Below, piece by piece: positions 53,920 to 63,447 of a stretch of 64,000 bases of DNA. The notes below the pieces were generated by a model. The model made no database searches. It was given only the letters and a program-made list of their open reading frames with translations, and was not told where the DNA came from. The DNA lies in the NCBI GenBank assembly GCA_000531095.1, contig HG799462.1:1039932-1103931 (forward strand). The letters run 5' to 3'. The stretch comes from Gemmata massiliana (GTDB lineage: Bacteria; Planctomycetota; Planctomycetia; Gemmatales; Gemmataceae). The position numbers were made by a program, and so were the translations under genes. Within the stretch, counting starts at the first letter, position 1. Each line of letters starts with the position of its first letter.

Positions 53920-54306
53920 TCACTTGACCTCGAACGTGTGATCCTTGACGCCCTCGTCGGGCACTTTGAGGGACCACGGCGTTTTGTTGCGATCGGCGTA
54001 GTCCGGGCGCTTGATGCGACCGGCGAGGGCGGGCGACAGGGTCACCTTCCAGTCCCCCGGTGGCACACCCTCTCCGTGCGGGTAGGTGCTTATTGTGAAC
54101 CCGCCGTCCAACTGGAGCTGCGAGGTGGGCGGCTCGCCGGCCCAGGTGTTGCCAGCGGCCGGGTAAAAATACACGACCCCGGCCGATAGCCCCGTTCCTT
54201 GCTGAGTCACCTTACCAGTGACCGGCGCGAGTTTCGGAGCACCCTTACCCCCGCACCCGACAAGGGCCGTGGCGACGAACGCCACGGCCAGGAACAAACA
54301 ACGCAT
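53920..54306 (-). CDS. Small lipoprotein of the pilin-like cluster
   Basis: This 128-residue protein has a lipobox (ATALVGCGG) and a beta fold (PVTGKVTQQGTGLSAGVVYFYPAAG; GGFTISTYPHGEGVPPGDWKVTLSP), of the transthyretin-like kind found beside DUF1559 genes. It lies 28 bases from each neighbour, so it is a member of the same operon. Confidence 0.85.
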   Translation of the reverse strand: MRCLFLAVAFVATALVGCGGKGAPKLAPVTGKVTQQGTGLSAGVVYFYPAAGNTWAGEPPTSQLQLDGGFTISTYPHGEGVPPGDWKVTLSPALAGRIKRPDYADRNKTPWSLKVPDEGVKDHTFEVK

Positions 54307-54334
54307 TATAAAATGCCTCGGTGAGATTGCGCAA

Positions 54335-55294
54335 TCAGTATTGGGGGATGACTTGACCGTCGGCCTGACGAATCAACAACCGCAGGACGGCGTTCGTGAT
54401 ACTGTAATTAACCGTGCGAACGCTCCCGTCGCCGAACACGAATTGTGCCCCCGCCGGACTGGGCGAGCCCCACGTCCCTCCGCCGCAATACTCGGAGCCC
54501 TCCGTCCAGCCCCGCTCTTCCGGCCGGGTCGGGAAGTTAATCAGCGTCTGGTCCTGATAGATACCGTCCCCGCAGCGCCCGGTGCCACCGGTACCGCCCA
54601 TGACGTAAGGCTCGTCCCAATACCAAGTGCCGGCGTTGTAGGATTGCGGATTCATCGCCTTCTCGCCGATGAACAACGTGTTCGACAGCCCGTCGGTGAC
54701 GCTCGCCACGGTCGAGACCTTGCCCCAATTCGTTCCGTAGGTCGTACAGAACACCTGGTCGTTGGCCGCGTAGTCCGACCGCGCGCTGGCTCCCAGACCG
54801 GCGTCGTAGTACGTGTACCCGATGTTGACCGAGTCCGTTGCAGGCACCGTTTGGGCCGTCGGAGCGCGACGCGAGGGCATGTAGTAGGTCTTCACGGGCG
54901 TTCGGTAGCACGCCAGCGGATCTTTGAACAGCGCATCTTGCTCGACATACGGCAGGAGCGAGTAGAACGCGGAGCCGAGTTGGTACTTACCGGCCCGGTT
55001 CGGCTTGCCCCAACGCGGGACGTAGCTGGACCCACCGGGGAAGCCGGTGGAGCAGAGCGGGTCGGTGTTATTGGTGTTCGGGTTATCGTACCCGCCCCCG
55101 TTGGGGTAGTGGTTGTACGAGCTCTCGTAGTTCGCGAACGCCAGTCCGAGTTGTTTCAGGTTGTTCTGGCTGCTCATGCGTGCGGCAGCCTCTCGCACTT
55201 TTTGGACCGCGGGGAGGAGCAGTCCGATGAGAATCGCGATGATCGCGATCACGACGAGCAATTCAATGAGCGTAAACCCGCGATGACGGGTCAT
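54335..55294 (-). CDS. DUF1559 prepilin-like protein
   Basis: This 319-residue protein starts at the ATG at 55294 ([25 protein letters not shown] lies just upstream) with the full prepilin motif and a DUF1559 body ([53 protein letters not shown]). It is the first gene of the operon that runs to about 47816. The family is thought to be pseudopilins. Confidence 0.92.
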   Translation of the reverse strand: MTRHRGFTLIELLVVIAIIAILIGLLLPAVQKVREAAARMSSQNNLKQLGLAFANYESSYNHYPNGGGYDNPNTNNTDPLCSTGFPGGSSYVPRWGKPNRAGKYQLGSAFYSLLPYVEQDALFKDPLACYRTPVKTYYMPSRRAPTAQTVPATDSVNIGYTYYDAGLGASARSDYAANDQVFCTTYGTNWGKVSTVASVTDGLSNTLFIGEKAMNPQSYNAGTWYWDEPYVMGGTGGTGRCGDGIYQDQTLINFPTRPEERGWTEGSEYCGGGTWGSPSPAGAQFVFGDGSVRTVNYSITNAVLRLLIRQADGQVIPQY

Positions 55295-55420
55295 GGGATC
55301 TCCCGGGTGAAGAGCAAGCTGGCGGAAAAACATTTATGTATGCCGTAGAATCACTATGTTGCGGAGACTACCACTCCGAGTCAACGACCTTTCAGGAAAT
55401 TCACGACACCTGCCCTGATG

Positions 55421-56032
55421 TTACTTCGTCACGCGAAAGGTCTCGACCGCTGACGCGATGCGCGTCGCGGTGGTGAGCCAGCACATTCCGCCGAAGATCC
55501 ACGCGAACCACGCGAACAGGTCCGGAAACAGGCACACGAGTACGAACACCGCGATCGTCTCTGCGCCTTCGGTGAGCCCGCCGAGGTAGTAAATCGCCTT
55601 CTTCCCGCGTGCTTCGGTGGTGATGCCGCGTTTGGCTGCAATTGCGGCGAACGCCAGGAATGAACTGCCAGTGCCCACGAAACTGAGCACGAGAAAGCAC
55701 GCTGCCAGCGCGAATTCCGGTCGGCCGACGGCAAAGAAAAACGGCACGCCCGAATAGAACAGGAAATCCAGTGTGATATCGAGGTAGCCGCCGAGATCGG
55801 TCGGGCCGAGGCGCCGGGCTAGTGCGCCGTCGAGTCCGTCCGCCACGCGGTTCAATGCGATCAGTGCGAGTGCCGCTTCGTACTGGCAAAACGCCAGCGC
55901 CGCACACGCCGCTGCGCCGAACGCGAACCCCGTCACGGTCACAACGTTCGCACTCAGCCTGCACCGGGCCATCACCGCGGCCAATCGGTCCAGGGGATCA
56001 TCAATCAACCGGCGCAGTCGGGCGTCGAACAT
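55421..56032 (-). CDS. CDP-alcohol phosphatidyltransferase
   Basis: This 203-residue integral membrane enzyme has the family motif DGALARRLGPTDLGGYLDITLD (D-G-x2-A-R-x8-G-x3-D-x3-D; the second and third Asp are catalytic) and about five hydrophobic segments. These enzymes move a phosphoalcohol from a CDP-alcohol to another alcohol in phospholipid synthesis. The product cannot be told. It stands alone. Confidence 0.9.
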   Translation of the reverse strand: MFDARLRRLIDDPLDRLAAVMARCRLSANVVTVTGFAFGAAACAALAFCQYEAALALIALNRVADGLDGALARRLGPTDLGGYLDITLDFLFYSGVPFFFAVGRPEFALAACFLVLSFVGTGSSFLAFAAIAAKRGITTEARGKKAIYYLGGLTEGAETIAVFVLVCLFPDLFAWFAWIFGGMCWLTTATRIASAVETFRVTK

Positions 56033-56044
56033 TCGCTCTCTCGT

Positions 56045-56902
56045 GTGTGGCCCGCGCTTGGGGCGCTCGTCGGTATCCAGTGGGGGAGGTATGCTGTCTC
56101 TTCGCCGCGAGTGAGGTGCTGCGTGCCGTTCCCGCTATTCGCCCCGACCGTGTTCATCGGAGAGCCGTGTCCCCGCGAGAACCGCGTTCCGCTCGCGGGG
56201 GTGGACCACGGCCCGTTCGACGCGCTCCTCGCCAAGTTCGTGGATAGCAACGGGCGCGTGGCCTACGCGGACTGGAAGGCGAGCGACGCGGACTTGCGCG
56301 CACTCCACGATTACCTTACCGCGGTCGGTCGGGCCGACATCGACGGCCCCGCTCCGCACGAGTCCGCCCTCGCGTTCTGGATCAACGTCTACAACGCACT
56401 CACGCTCGCGGGCGTTCTCCGCGTGTACCCGACCACGAGCATCCGGAACCACACCGGCCGCGTGTTCGGGTTCAACATCTGGAAGAACCTCCGGCTGCAC
56501 ATCGGCGACCGCACGTTTTCGCTCTCCGAAATCGAGCACGGCGTTCTGCGACTGCTGAGCGACCCGCGGGTTCACTTCGCGCTCGTGTGTGCGTCCAACA
56601 GTTGCCCGGCCCTGCGCCCGCGGGCCTTCACCGGCGACACCGTTCAGCACGAGCTGGAAGCGAGTGCCCGCGAGTTCTTCGCGCGCCCGGACGCCGTTCG
56701 TATCGATTCCGAAAAGCAGGTGGTTTCGCTCTCCAAGTTGTTCAAGTGGTACGGACCCGACTTCACCTCCGCGTCCGCTGATCTCCTGACCGCGATACGG
56801 AAGTTCCTCCCCGACGCGGCCCGCGATCAGATTGACCCAGCGCAAACCCGAGTGGAGTTTTTGCCCTACGACTGGAAGCTGAACGACCAGCAGAGCGAAT
56901 AG
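56045..56902 (+). CDS. DUF547 domain protein
   Basis: This protein of about 285 residues contains the DUF547 core: VDHGPFDALLAKFVDSNGRVAYADWK, ESALAFWINVYNALTLAGVLRVYP, LSEIEHGVLR, FALVCASNSCPALRPRAFTGDTVQHELEASAREFFA. The family is of unknown function, with a Cys-containing stretch (CASNSCP). The true start is uncertain: 56045 gives a hydrophobic N-terminus and a start near 56121 (GTG) would also fit. Confidence 0.82.
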   Translation: MWPALGALVGIQWGRYAVSSPRVRCCVPFPLFAPTVFIGEPCPRENRVPLAGVDHGPFDALLAKFVDSNGRVAYADWKASDADLRALHDYLTAVGRADIDGPAPHESALAFWINVYNALTLAGVLRVYPTTSIRNHTGRVFGFNIWKNLRLHIGDRTFSLSEIEHGVLRLLSDPRVHFALVCASNSCPALRPRAFTGDTVQHELEASAREFFARPDAVRIDSEKQVVSLSKLFKWYGPDFTSASADLLTAIRKFLPDAARDQIDPAQTRVEFLPYDWKLNDQQSE

Positions 56903-56909
56903 CCCGCGC

Positions 56910-57905
56910 TCACATCCGCGCGATGGGCTCTTCGGCCACGCCGACCTTCTTCAGCCGTTCGAGGTGGTCCGCATATGCTTTCTGGCGGTTCACGAAGAAC
57001 AGCCCGCCCTTTCCGCCGCGCATCCGGATGCGCCAGTACGTTACCCAGGCGAGGGCCTTCTCCGGCCAGCGCACGAACCGCCGTCCGCCGCCGTACTCGC
57101 CCTGGAAGTACTGCCCCTTCTCGATGGCCGGGCGCACCACGGCCTCGGCCCCGCCGTCTTTTTTGACCGCGTACACGTCGTCGGCCCAGTGGCCGGTAAT
57201 CAGGTTTGCGGCGGGGTACGGTGCGGAGTTGCCCCACAGCACCTTCCCCTTCGGGCCGTTCGCGTTGCAGAACCACGGGAAGATCGTTCGCAGGCAGCAC
57301 ACGAAGTAGGCGTAGTCGCGCGGGCGGTACTCGCGGTTGCGGAACAGGATCAGCACTTCCCGGCGCTCTTCGCGCACGAAGCGGTAGATCTCGCGCTTGA
57401 ACTTTTTGTCGCTGAAAAAGGAAATCGCGTCCGGGAAGTCCGTGAAAATGAGCTGGCCGCTGTTGTAATGACTGGTGCCGTGGATGTAACTAATGCCGTG
57501 CGGCATCCGGCGCCGCGGACCGATCGGGAGTTCTTCCGAACCTGTCGACAGCCCCACGCGGTACGCGAGGAACTGCCCCGTTTTCGTGACGACGAAGTCG
57601 TCGATTGGAAGCCCGTCTTCGTTCGGGCCGCGCGGCGAGCGGAAGATGACGTTATCGTGCCAGATGTACTGCCCGGTGGCCGGGTTGATGCCGGTTACCC
57701 ACGGGTGATCGGGACCGACGAGCCCGTGCTTCATCGGGCGGAGTTGGGTGATATCGAGGACGCGCACGATACCCAGACCGTTGTGCCCCATCTGGTAGAG
57801 CCAACGGAACGGGATGCCGAACCAGTACCCGATGCCGTCGCGGTGCCGGCGGGCGGGAACCGTAGTGGGTTCGGCACGGCCGAGTTGCGGCCGGTTCGCG
57901 GTCAT
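56910..57905 (-). CDS. Hypothetical protein
   Basis: This 331-residue protein has no recognised domain. It is basic and aromatic-rich (GIGYWFGIPFRWLYQMGHNGLG, FPWFCNANGPKGKVLWGNSAP, GEYGGGRRFVRWPEKALAWVTYWRI). There is no signal peptide. Its start overlaps the stop of the ArsI-like gene (ATGA), so the two are co-transcribed. Confidence 0.7.
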   Translation of the reverse strand: MTANRPQLGRAEPTTVPARRHRDGIGYWFGIPFRWLYQMGHNGLGIVRVLDITQLRPMKHGLVGPDHPWVTGINPATGQYIWHDNVIFRSPRGPNEDGLPIDDFVVTKTGQFLAYRVGLSTGSEELPIGPRRRMPHGISYIHGTSHYNSGQLIFTDFPDAISFFSDKKFKREIYRFVREERREVLILFRNREYRPRDYAYFVCCLRTIFPWFCNANGPKGKVLWGNSAPYPAANLITGHWADDVYAVKKDGGAEAVVRPAIEKGQYFQGEYGGGRRFVRWPEKALAWVTYWRIRMRGGKGGLFFVNRQKAYADHLERLKKVGVAEEPIARM

Positions 57906-58534
57906 TTGGCGGCGACGCTCGTGCAGGCGTCCGCGCTTACAGGGGTAGGGGCCGTGACCGGTTCGGCGTGTTCGGCGATCGAAGCCGCGCCGTCAGCGGC
58001 GGATGCCTTCCGGCCGAACTTGTTGTTCCACCCGCGGCGGATCGAGCCCCACAGCCCGAGCGCCTTGAACGGCGGGACGAGGAGCTTGAGCTTCTTGTCC
58101 TTTTCGCCCCAATTCGGCACGTCGTCGTGCAGCACGTACACTTCCCACATCGTCTGATCCGGGTCCGTCACCCAGATCTTCGTCTGGTGCGCGTAGCAGC
58201 ACTTCACGTCGTCCTGCTGGCCCATCTGTGCCCCGACCGCCTTCAACCGCTCCTGAATCGCCCGCAGTTGTTCGACGGTGACCACGCGGAGCCCGAGGTG
58301 GTTGAGCGGCCCGCCGACACACGCCCGCTTGGGCTTCAGCGACAGCACGAGCGGCGGAACGTCGACCTCGAATTTGACGTAATCCGCGTACACCTTCACT
58401 GGGCCTGCACCGAACAGTGCGGTGTAGAACTCGACCGACCGCGCGAGATCGGAGACGTTCAGCGACGCATGAAACTTGACGACGGCAGTAGCCGATTCCG
58501 GGGTGCGGTTCGCGGCCGGGGGGGTAGCGCTCAT
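57902..58534 (-). CDS. ArsI/CadI-type glyoxalase/dioxygenase family protein
   Basis: This 210-residue protein starts at the ATG at 58534. The VOC-fold region matches ArsI: FHASLNVSDLARSVEFYTALFGAGPVKVYADYVKFEVDVPPLVLSL and HLGLRV, KCCYAHQTKIWVTDPDQTMWEVYV. In ArsI the Cys pair at CC binds arsenic in C-As bond cleavage; here both Cys are present. CadI homologues respond to cadmium. No arsenic or ars-regulator gene is adjacent. A C-terminal tail (about 150-210) is basic and Ala-rich. Confidence 0.82.
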   Translation of the reverse strand: MSATPPAANRTPESATAVVKFHASLNVSDLARSVEFYTALFGAGPVKVYADYVKFEVDVPPLVLSLKPKRACVGGPLNHLGLRVVTVEQLRAIQERLKAVGAQMGQQDDVKCCYAHQTKIWVTDPDQTMWEVYVLHDDVPNWGEKDKKLKLLVPPFKALGLWGSIRRGWNNKFGRKASAADGAASIAEHAEPVTAPTPVSADACTSVAAK

Positions 58535-58821
58535 GGGAACTCCGCGTGCGGTTCGGACGTGCGTCGGGATCGGTGAGCGGTTCGGCTCTATTAAGGCGTG
58601 CCTTGGTGTTAAGATATTACCCACCCCCGACCCGACAACAAGCAGTATTCCCCGCTCCCCTCGGCGCGCTTACAAGCACATGAGGGACACAGGATGTCGT
58701 GTACATACAAGGCGGGAACCCTGTGGGTGGCCACATGCGCACGGGATCGTGCTGATTCGCCATTTCCACTCGTCCCCCGATGTGCGATGCTGGATGCGTT
58801 CTAGCGCTGCCCTTCCAAACG

Positions 58822-60267
58822 ATGAGGCTTCCGTTCATGCGTCGCCTTGCTCTATTCCTTCCACTCATCCTCTCCTCTCTTTTTGTCGCCTCTCCCACTA
58901 TCTCGGCCCCGCCCGCTGCGGTCGAGATCCCAGCCGCACACAAGCCCGAAGCCAAGGACGTCGTCCGCTACGGCGACGGTTACCGCTACCCGCAAGCCGG
59001 GTGGGTGGTGCTGCACGTCGAGGGCGAGCCGTACACCCGCGGGTACCAACAGGGCCGCTTGCTCTCGAAAGAGATCGCCGCGTTCATTCGGATGATCGCG
59101 ACCGATCGAAGCGCGAAGGCCCCCGCCGACGGGTGGAAGGCCGCCCGCCAACTCGCGAACGCGCTGTTTCTCCGCAAGATCGACCGCGAGGTGCTCGAAG
59201 AGATGAAGGGGATCGCGGAGGGCGCAACCGACGCCGGAGCGAGCTACGATGAGCGCGACATCGATCTGCTCGATATTGTCGTGCTGAATTCCTGGATGGA
59301 ACTCGAATCGCTCGATTCCGCACTCAACACGATGCCCACCGGTCTGGAAGACAAAGTGTTCCCGCGCCCGGGATTGCCGAAAGCCCCCGCGCCACGGCCG
59401 ACGAAAAAGGACCACTGCTCGGCGTTCATCGCGACCGGTCCGGCAACTGCTGATGGGAAGATCGTGTTCGGGCATATCACGATGTCGGGTCTTAACAGTG
59501 CCCCGTTCGTCAACGTGTGGATCGACGTGGTGCCGAAGAAGGGGCACCGGTTCGTGATGCAGGCGTTCCCGGGTGGCGTGTGGTCGAGCCAGGACTACTA
59601 CATCAACGACGCTGGCATCGTGCTGTGCGAAACGACGATCAGCCAGTCCCCGTTTGACGCGACGGGCATGGCCCTGACGAGTCGGGCGCGCAAGGCGATC
59701 CAGTACGGCGACAGCATCGACGCGGTCGTGAAGGCGCTCTCCGAGAAGAACAACGGGCTGTACGCGAACGAGTGGCTCATCGGCGATCTGAAGACGAACG
59801 AGATCGCGATGTTTGAACTCGGTACGAAGGCCACGAAGTTGTGGCGCAGTTCCAAAGAGGAGTGGTTCGGAGAGACGAAGGGCTTCTATTGGGGCAACAA
59901 CAACGCGAAGGATCTGGCCGTGCGCCTCGAAGCACTTCCCGCAGAAGCAGACGAGCGCCCCGAACGGACCGAGTGGGAACCCGATGACCGCGATAAGGCG
60001 TGGTTGAAGTTCTATAAGGAGTTCGCGGGGAAGATCGACGCGGCCGCGGCGAAGGTCGCGTTCACAAACGAAACGCTGGCCCAAGACTCGTCACTGGACG
60101 CGAAGTACGCCACTGCGGACATGGCGAAGAAACTGGCCACGCACGCGATGTACGGCCCGCCGCACGGCAAACCGTGGAAGCCGACCGACGAGCAGAAGCG
60201 CGATCACCCGGAAATCATGACGCTCGAACCGCACCCGTGGACCGTGCTCACCGCCGGCAAACCTTAA
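58822..60267 (+). CDS. C45-type peptidase/acyl-transferase-like (Ntn hydrolase) protein
   Basis: This protein of about 480 residues has a hydrophobic leader (LALFLPLILSSLFVASPTISA). The C45 family features are GEPYTRGYQQGRLL near residue 75, and KKDHCSAFIATGP, whose Cys is the expected N-terminal nucleophile after self-cleavage. VFGHITMSGLNSAPFVNVWIDVVP and YINDAGIVLCETTI follow. Related enzymes cleave amides such as acyl-homoserine lactone, acyl-peptides or phospholipid-like substrates; the substrate here is unknown. The start is uncertain (58822 or 58837). A convergent DUF1508 gene follows. Confidence 0.82.
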   Translation: MRLPFMRRLALFLPLILSSLFVASPTISAPPAAVEIPAAHKPEAKDVVRYGDGYRYPQAGWVVLHVEGEPYTRGYQQGRLLSKEIAAFIRMIATDRSAKAPADGWKAARQLANALFLRKIDREVLEEMKGIAEGATDAGASYDERDIDLLDIVVLNSWMELESLDSALNTMPTGLEDKVFPRPGLPKAPAPRPTKKDHCSAFIATGPATADGKIVFGHITMSGLNSAPFVNVWIDVVPKKGHRFVMQAFPGGVWSSQDYYINDAGIVLCETTISQSPFDATGMALTSRARKAIQYGDSIDAVVKALSEKNNGLYANEWLIGDLKTNEIAMFELGTKATKLWRSSKEEWFGETKGFYWGNNNAKDLAVRLEALPAEADERPERTEWEPDDRDKAWLKFYKEFAGKIDAAAAKVAFTNETLAQDSSLDAKYATADMAKKLATHAMYGPPHGKPWKPTDEQKRDHPEIMTLEPHPWTVLTAGKP

Positions 60268-60282
60268 TGGTTTGCGCCGGAA

Positions 60283-60362
60283 GGTCATAAAGTTACAGGC
60301 CGTAAGGTCAAGGATATCCTTAATTTGGTGTCCTTGACCTTACGGCCTGTGACTTTATGACC
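60283..60362. terminator. Large hairpin between convergent genes
   Basis: Arms 60283-60314 and 60331-60362 are complementary in 31 of 32 positions (ggtcataaag..acaggccgtaaggtcaagga), with a 16-base loop. It lies between the C45 and DUF1508 genes, both of which end here. It could terminate both. Confidence 0.7.
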
Positions 60363-60374
60363 CCGTGAAGCGGG

Positions 60375-60668
60375 TTACTTCTTCTCGTCCTTGATCTCGA
60401 CCACCTTACCTTTAGCGAACGTCGCTTTAAGGAACTCGACTTCCTTCAGCGCCTCTTCCTTCTTCTCGTAGCCGACGGTACCGATCGCGACCGACTTGCC
60501 CTCGGTATTCTTGATGCGGAACCGCCAGCCGTCCTTCGCCTTGTAAACCTCGATCGTGCCGACCTCCTCGGCCTTCTTCTGAAGGGCCGGCGCGGGAGAT
60601 GACCCGGTCGACGCGATCAACGCCGCGACGACGGCAAACAGGGCGAACGAACGCAACGCGGTGCGCAT
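60375..60668 (-). CDS. Exported DUF1508 (YegP-like) protein
   Basis: This 97-residue protein has a signal peptide (MRTALRSFALFAVVAALIASTG) and a DUF1508-type motif (GTIEVYKAKDGWRFRIKNTEGKSVAIGTVGYEKKEEALKEVEFLK). The family is short beta/alpha domains of unknown role. It ends with a Lys-rich tail. Confidence 0.82.
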   Translation of the reverse strand: MRTALRSFALFAVVAALIASTGSSPAPALQKKAEEVGTIEVYKAKDGWRFRIKNTEGKSVAIGTVGYEKKEEALKEVEFLKATFAKGKVVEIKDEKK

Positions 60669-60760
60669 GGGAGGACTCGCAGTGTGAGTGGCGCGGGGGC
60701 AGATCCCCGGCGCAGAAGGATTATCGCACGCGAGAAAGTGAGAGACAACTCACCCAAGCG

Positions 60761-61357
60761 TCATACGGGCAGGAGATCGCCCACAAGCACAGCGAAACCT
60801 GGGATGACGGGAAGTGCGGTCAGGGTGTCGGTCGTCGTGAAGACAACGGGCGCTTGGCCCGGTTGGTGGGCCGTCACGGTGCGGGCGCCCGGATCAGCGA
60901 CCCACACGAGGAGTACCCCGGCAGCCAGATAATCGTTGACCTTCTCGTCGATTTCCGGCTGCGTGTCGTTTTTGCTGCGTACTTCAACGACCAGTTCCGG
61001 GATCGTGACCAGGTACCCTTCCGGAGAGGTTTGAGGCGGAAGTTGCGCAGTAGTCAGGAAGGCCGCGTTCGGTGCGCGAAGATGATCCGGGTACCGGCGG
61101 AGCACGATTCCAACAGTGCCGTACACCTCGCCGTACCCGCGCTGTTCGCCGTGAACGGATAAATGTGCCAGAAAGCGCGCCAGCCCGCGCGCTTGGCTGG
61201 AATTGAAGGGAGCTGTGACGATCAGTTCCCCGTTGTGAAGCTCATAGTCCACATCACCGGATGGCAGGTGACGTGGAAGCGCCGCGACATCGGCGAGAGT
61301 CAGCAATCGCGCGCCGTTACGCACGAGACTCGAACTGAGAGGCGCCGTGGTACTCAC
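60761..61357 (-). CDS. Uma2 family (DUF820) putative endonuclease
   Basis: This 198-residue protein has the Uma2 pattern: DYELHNGELIV, PNAAFLTTAQL, IPELVVEVRSKNDT and INEKVNDYLAAGVLLVWVADPGARTVTAH. The family has a restriction-endonuclease-like fold with the Asp/Glu-x-Lys motif near VEVRSK. In planctomycetes many copies occur and their function is unknown. Confidence 0.85.
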   Translation of the reverse strand: MSTTAPLSSSLVRNGARLLTLADVAALPRHLPSGDVDYELHNGELIVTAPFNSSQARGLARFLAHLSVHGEQRGYGEVYGTVGIVLRRYPDHLRAPNAAFLTTAQLPPQTSPEGYLVTIPELVVEVRSKNDTQPEIDEKVNDYLAAGVLLVWVADPGARTVTAHQPGQAPVVFTTTDTLTALPVIPGFAVLVGDLLPV

Positions 61358-61366
61358 GACGCGATT

Positions 61367-62830
61367 CTACACCTTCGGGCGCTTCGTATGCCAGTCGGTT
61401 GCGGCCTCGTACATGCGCGCGATGCGGAGCAGCTTTTCTTCCGCGAACGGGGCGCCGAGCAGTTGCAAACCGATGGGGAGCCCCGTCTTGGTGAAGCCGC
61501 AGGGCATGCTCAGGCCGGGAATCCCCGCGAGGTTACAAGACACGGTGTAAACGTCCGATAGGTACAGCGCGAGCGGGTCGTCCGACTTCTCGCCCGCCTT
61601 GAACGCGGCCGTCGGGGTGGTCGGCCCCATCACCACGTCGCACGACGCGAACGCCTCGTCGAAGTCCTTCTTCACGAGCCGCCGCACCTTCAGCGCCTTC
61701 ACGTAGTAAGCGTCCTTGTACCCGCTGCTCAGCACGTAGGTGCCGAGGATGATGCGGCGCTGCACTTCCGGGCCAAAACCCTCGCCGCGCGACTTCGAGT
61801 ACGTCGCGATGAGGTCGCCCTTCTTCGCGGTGCGGTGCCCATAGTGCATCCCGTCGAAGCGCGCGAGGTTGCTCGACGCTTCCGCCGGCGCCACGATGTA
61901 ATACGCGGCCAGCGCGTAGGGGCTGTGCGGCAGCGACACGTCCACGAGTGTTGCGCCCAGTTTCTTGTACTCGTCGAGCGCGGCCCGCACGGAGGCTTCG
62001 ATCTCCGGGTCCAAGCCCTGGCCGAAGAATTCTTTCGGGACGCCGATGCGCAACCCCTTCACCGGGTCGTTGACGGTCTTCGTGTACGCGGGCACCGGCT
62101 CGTTCACGCTCGTGCTGTCGCGCCCGTCGTGGCCCGCGATCGCTTCCATCATCAGCGCGCAGTCGGTCACGTCGTGCGTGAACGGCCCGACTTGGTCGAG
62201 TGAACTCGCGAACGCGATCAGTCCGTAGCGCGACACGCGGCCGTAGGTCGGCTTCATCCCGACGATGCCGCACAGCGCTGCGGGCTGCCGGATCGATCCG
62301 CCGGTGTCGGTCCCGAGCGACACCGGCGCCTGGCACCCGGCGACGCACGCCGCACTGCCCCCGGACGACCCACCAGGAATGCGGTCGGTGTCCCACGGGT
62401 TCCGGGTCACCTGGTAGGCGCTGTTTTCCGTGGACGAACCCATCGCGAACTCGTCCATGTTCGTCTTGCCGAAGACGATCGCGTCTTCGGCGTGCAGGCG
62501 CTCAACGGTGTGCGCGTCATAGGGCGGAACGAAGTGTTCCAGGATCTTGCTCGAACAGGTGGTGCGAACGCCCTTCGTGCAGAGCACGTCTTTGACCGCC
62601 ACGGGCACACCGGCGAGCTTGCCCAGCGGGGCCTTCGCCGCGCGCTTCGCGTCGATGGCCTTGGCGTGGGTGCGCACCGCGTCCGGGTCGGGCGGGAGCA
62701 TGAACGACTTGAGTTTCGGCTCGCGCACGGCGGACGCGGCGAGGAACGCATCTGCGATTTCCAGCGCGCTTGCCTGCCCCGCGTTCTGAAGGGCAACGAG
62801 TTCGGCCGCGGTCTTCTCAATGAGACTCAT
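61367..62830 (-). CDS. gatA: Glutamyl-tRNA(Gln)/aspartyl-tRNA(Asn) amidotransferase subunit A
   Basis: This 487-residue amidase has the Ser-cisSer-Lys triad: K80 (VAVKDVLC), S155 (GGSSGGSAA) and S179 ([11 protein letters not shown]). GatA releases ammonia from glutamine for GatB in tRNA-dependent Gln or Asn synthesis. The start at 62830 ([11 protein letters not shown]) fits. The gatC gene is upstream at 62916 on the same strand; gatB is not in the window. Confidence 0.97.
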   Translation of the reverse strand: MSLIEKTAAELVALQNAGQASALEIADAFLAASAVREPKLKSFMLPPDPDAVRTHAKAIDAKRAAKAPLGKLAGVPVAVKDVLCTKGVRTTCSSKILEHFVPPYDAHTVERLHAEDAIVFGKTNMDEFAMGSSTENSAYQVTRNPWDTDRIPGGSSGGSAACVAGCQAPVSLGTDTGGSIRQPAALCGIVGMKPTYGRVSRYGLIAFASSLDQVGPFTHDVTDCALMMEAIAGHDGRDSTSVNEPVPAYTKTVNDPVKGLRIGVPKEFFGQGLDPEIEASVRAALDEYKKLGATLVDVSLPHSPYALAAYYIVAPAEASSNLARFDGMHYGHRTAKKGDLIATYSKSRGEGFGPEVQRRIILGTYVLSSGYKDAYYVKALKVRRLVKKDFDEAFASCDVVMGPTTPTAAFKAGEKSDDPLALYLSDVYTVSCNLAGIPGLSMPCGFTKTGLPIGLQLLGAPFAEEKLLRIARMYEAATDWHTKRPKV

Positions 62831-62915
62831 GATGTGTCCTGGCGAGCGGCCGGGATGAGCCGGCCGGTGAAGCATTGGTTCGGTGAGTTCGGGCTGCGTG
62901 CGGCGGAACGACCGC

Positions 62916-63224
62916 TTAGTGGCTCACGGGTTCGTCGGTGTCGAAGACCGCCGGGACGCCGAAGTATTCGCCGACCTTGCTCGGCGCGTTTTGGAGCGCG
63001 GCCTCGACGGGGAGTGACGGGACCGGTTCGTCGGGGCGGAACACGTTCTGCACCGGCAGCGGGTGCGCGAGCGGTTCGACGCCGTCGGTATTCAGTTGGT
63101 TCAGTTGGTCGACGTAATCGAGGATCGCGGAGAGTTGCTTTTGCATCCGCAGGAGGTCCGCTTCGGACATTTCGAGGCGCGCCAGCTTCGCGACCTTCGC
63201 AACCTGTTCAATCGAAAGCGACAT
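62916..63224 (-). CDS. gatC: Glutamyl-tRNA(Gln)/aspartyl-tRNA(Asn) amidotransferase subunit C
   Basis: This 102-residue protein [46 protein letters not shown] is a typical GatC start; [16 protein letters not shown] near the middle and a short tail complete it. It stabilises GatA-GatB. It lies 85 bases upstream of gatA. Confidence 0.97.
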   Translation of the reverse strand: MSLSIEQVAKVAKLARLEMSEADLLRMQKQLSAILDYVDQLNQLNTDGVEPLAHPLPVQNVFRPDEPVPSLPVEAALQNAPSKVGEYFGVPAVFDTDEPVSH

Positions 63225-63447
63225 TGCTTCGCCCCAGTGTGCGCCAAGATGTCGTGATTATAGGTGAATGGCACCAGAATGGACGGTCAACCCCGCTCGC
63301 GAGTTCGGGGCTTGTAGGTGAATCCCGCCCGCAAGTGAAATCTAACTGCAAGGGTGGGGTCGTTAGCGCTGGGATCAAGGTCGCGGGGGTTCAGTACAGC
63401 CTATTTGCGACACGCTACCGGGCGCACTCACTGACCCGAGTTATGCT

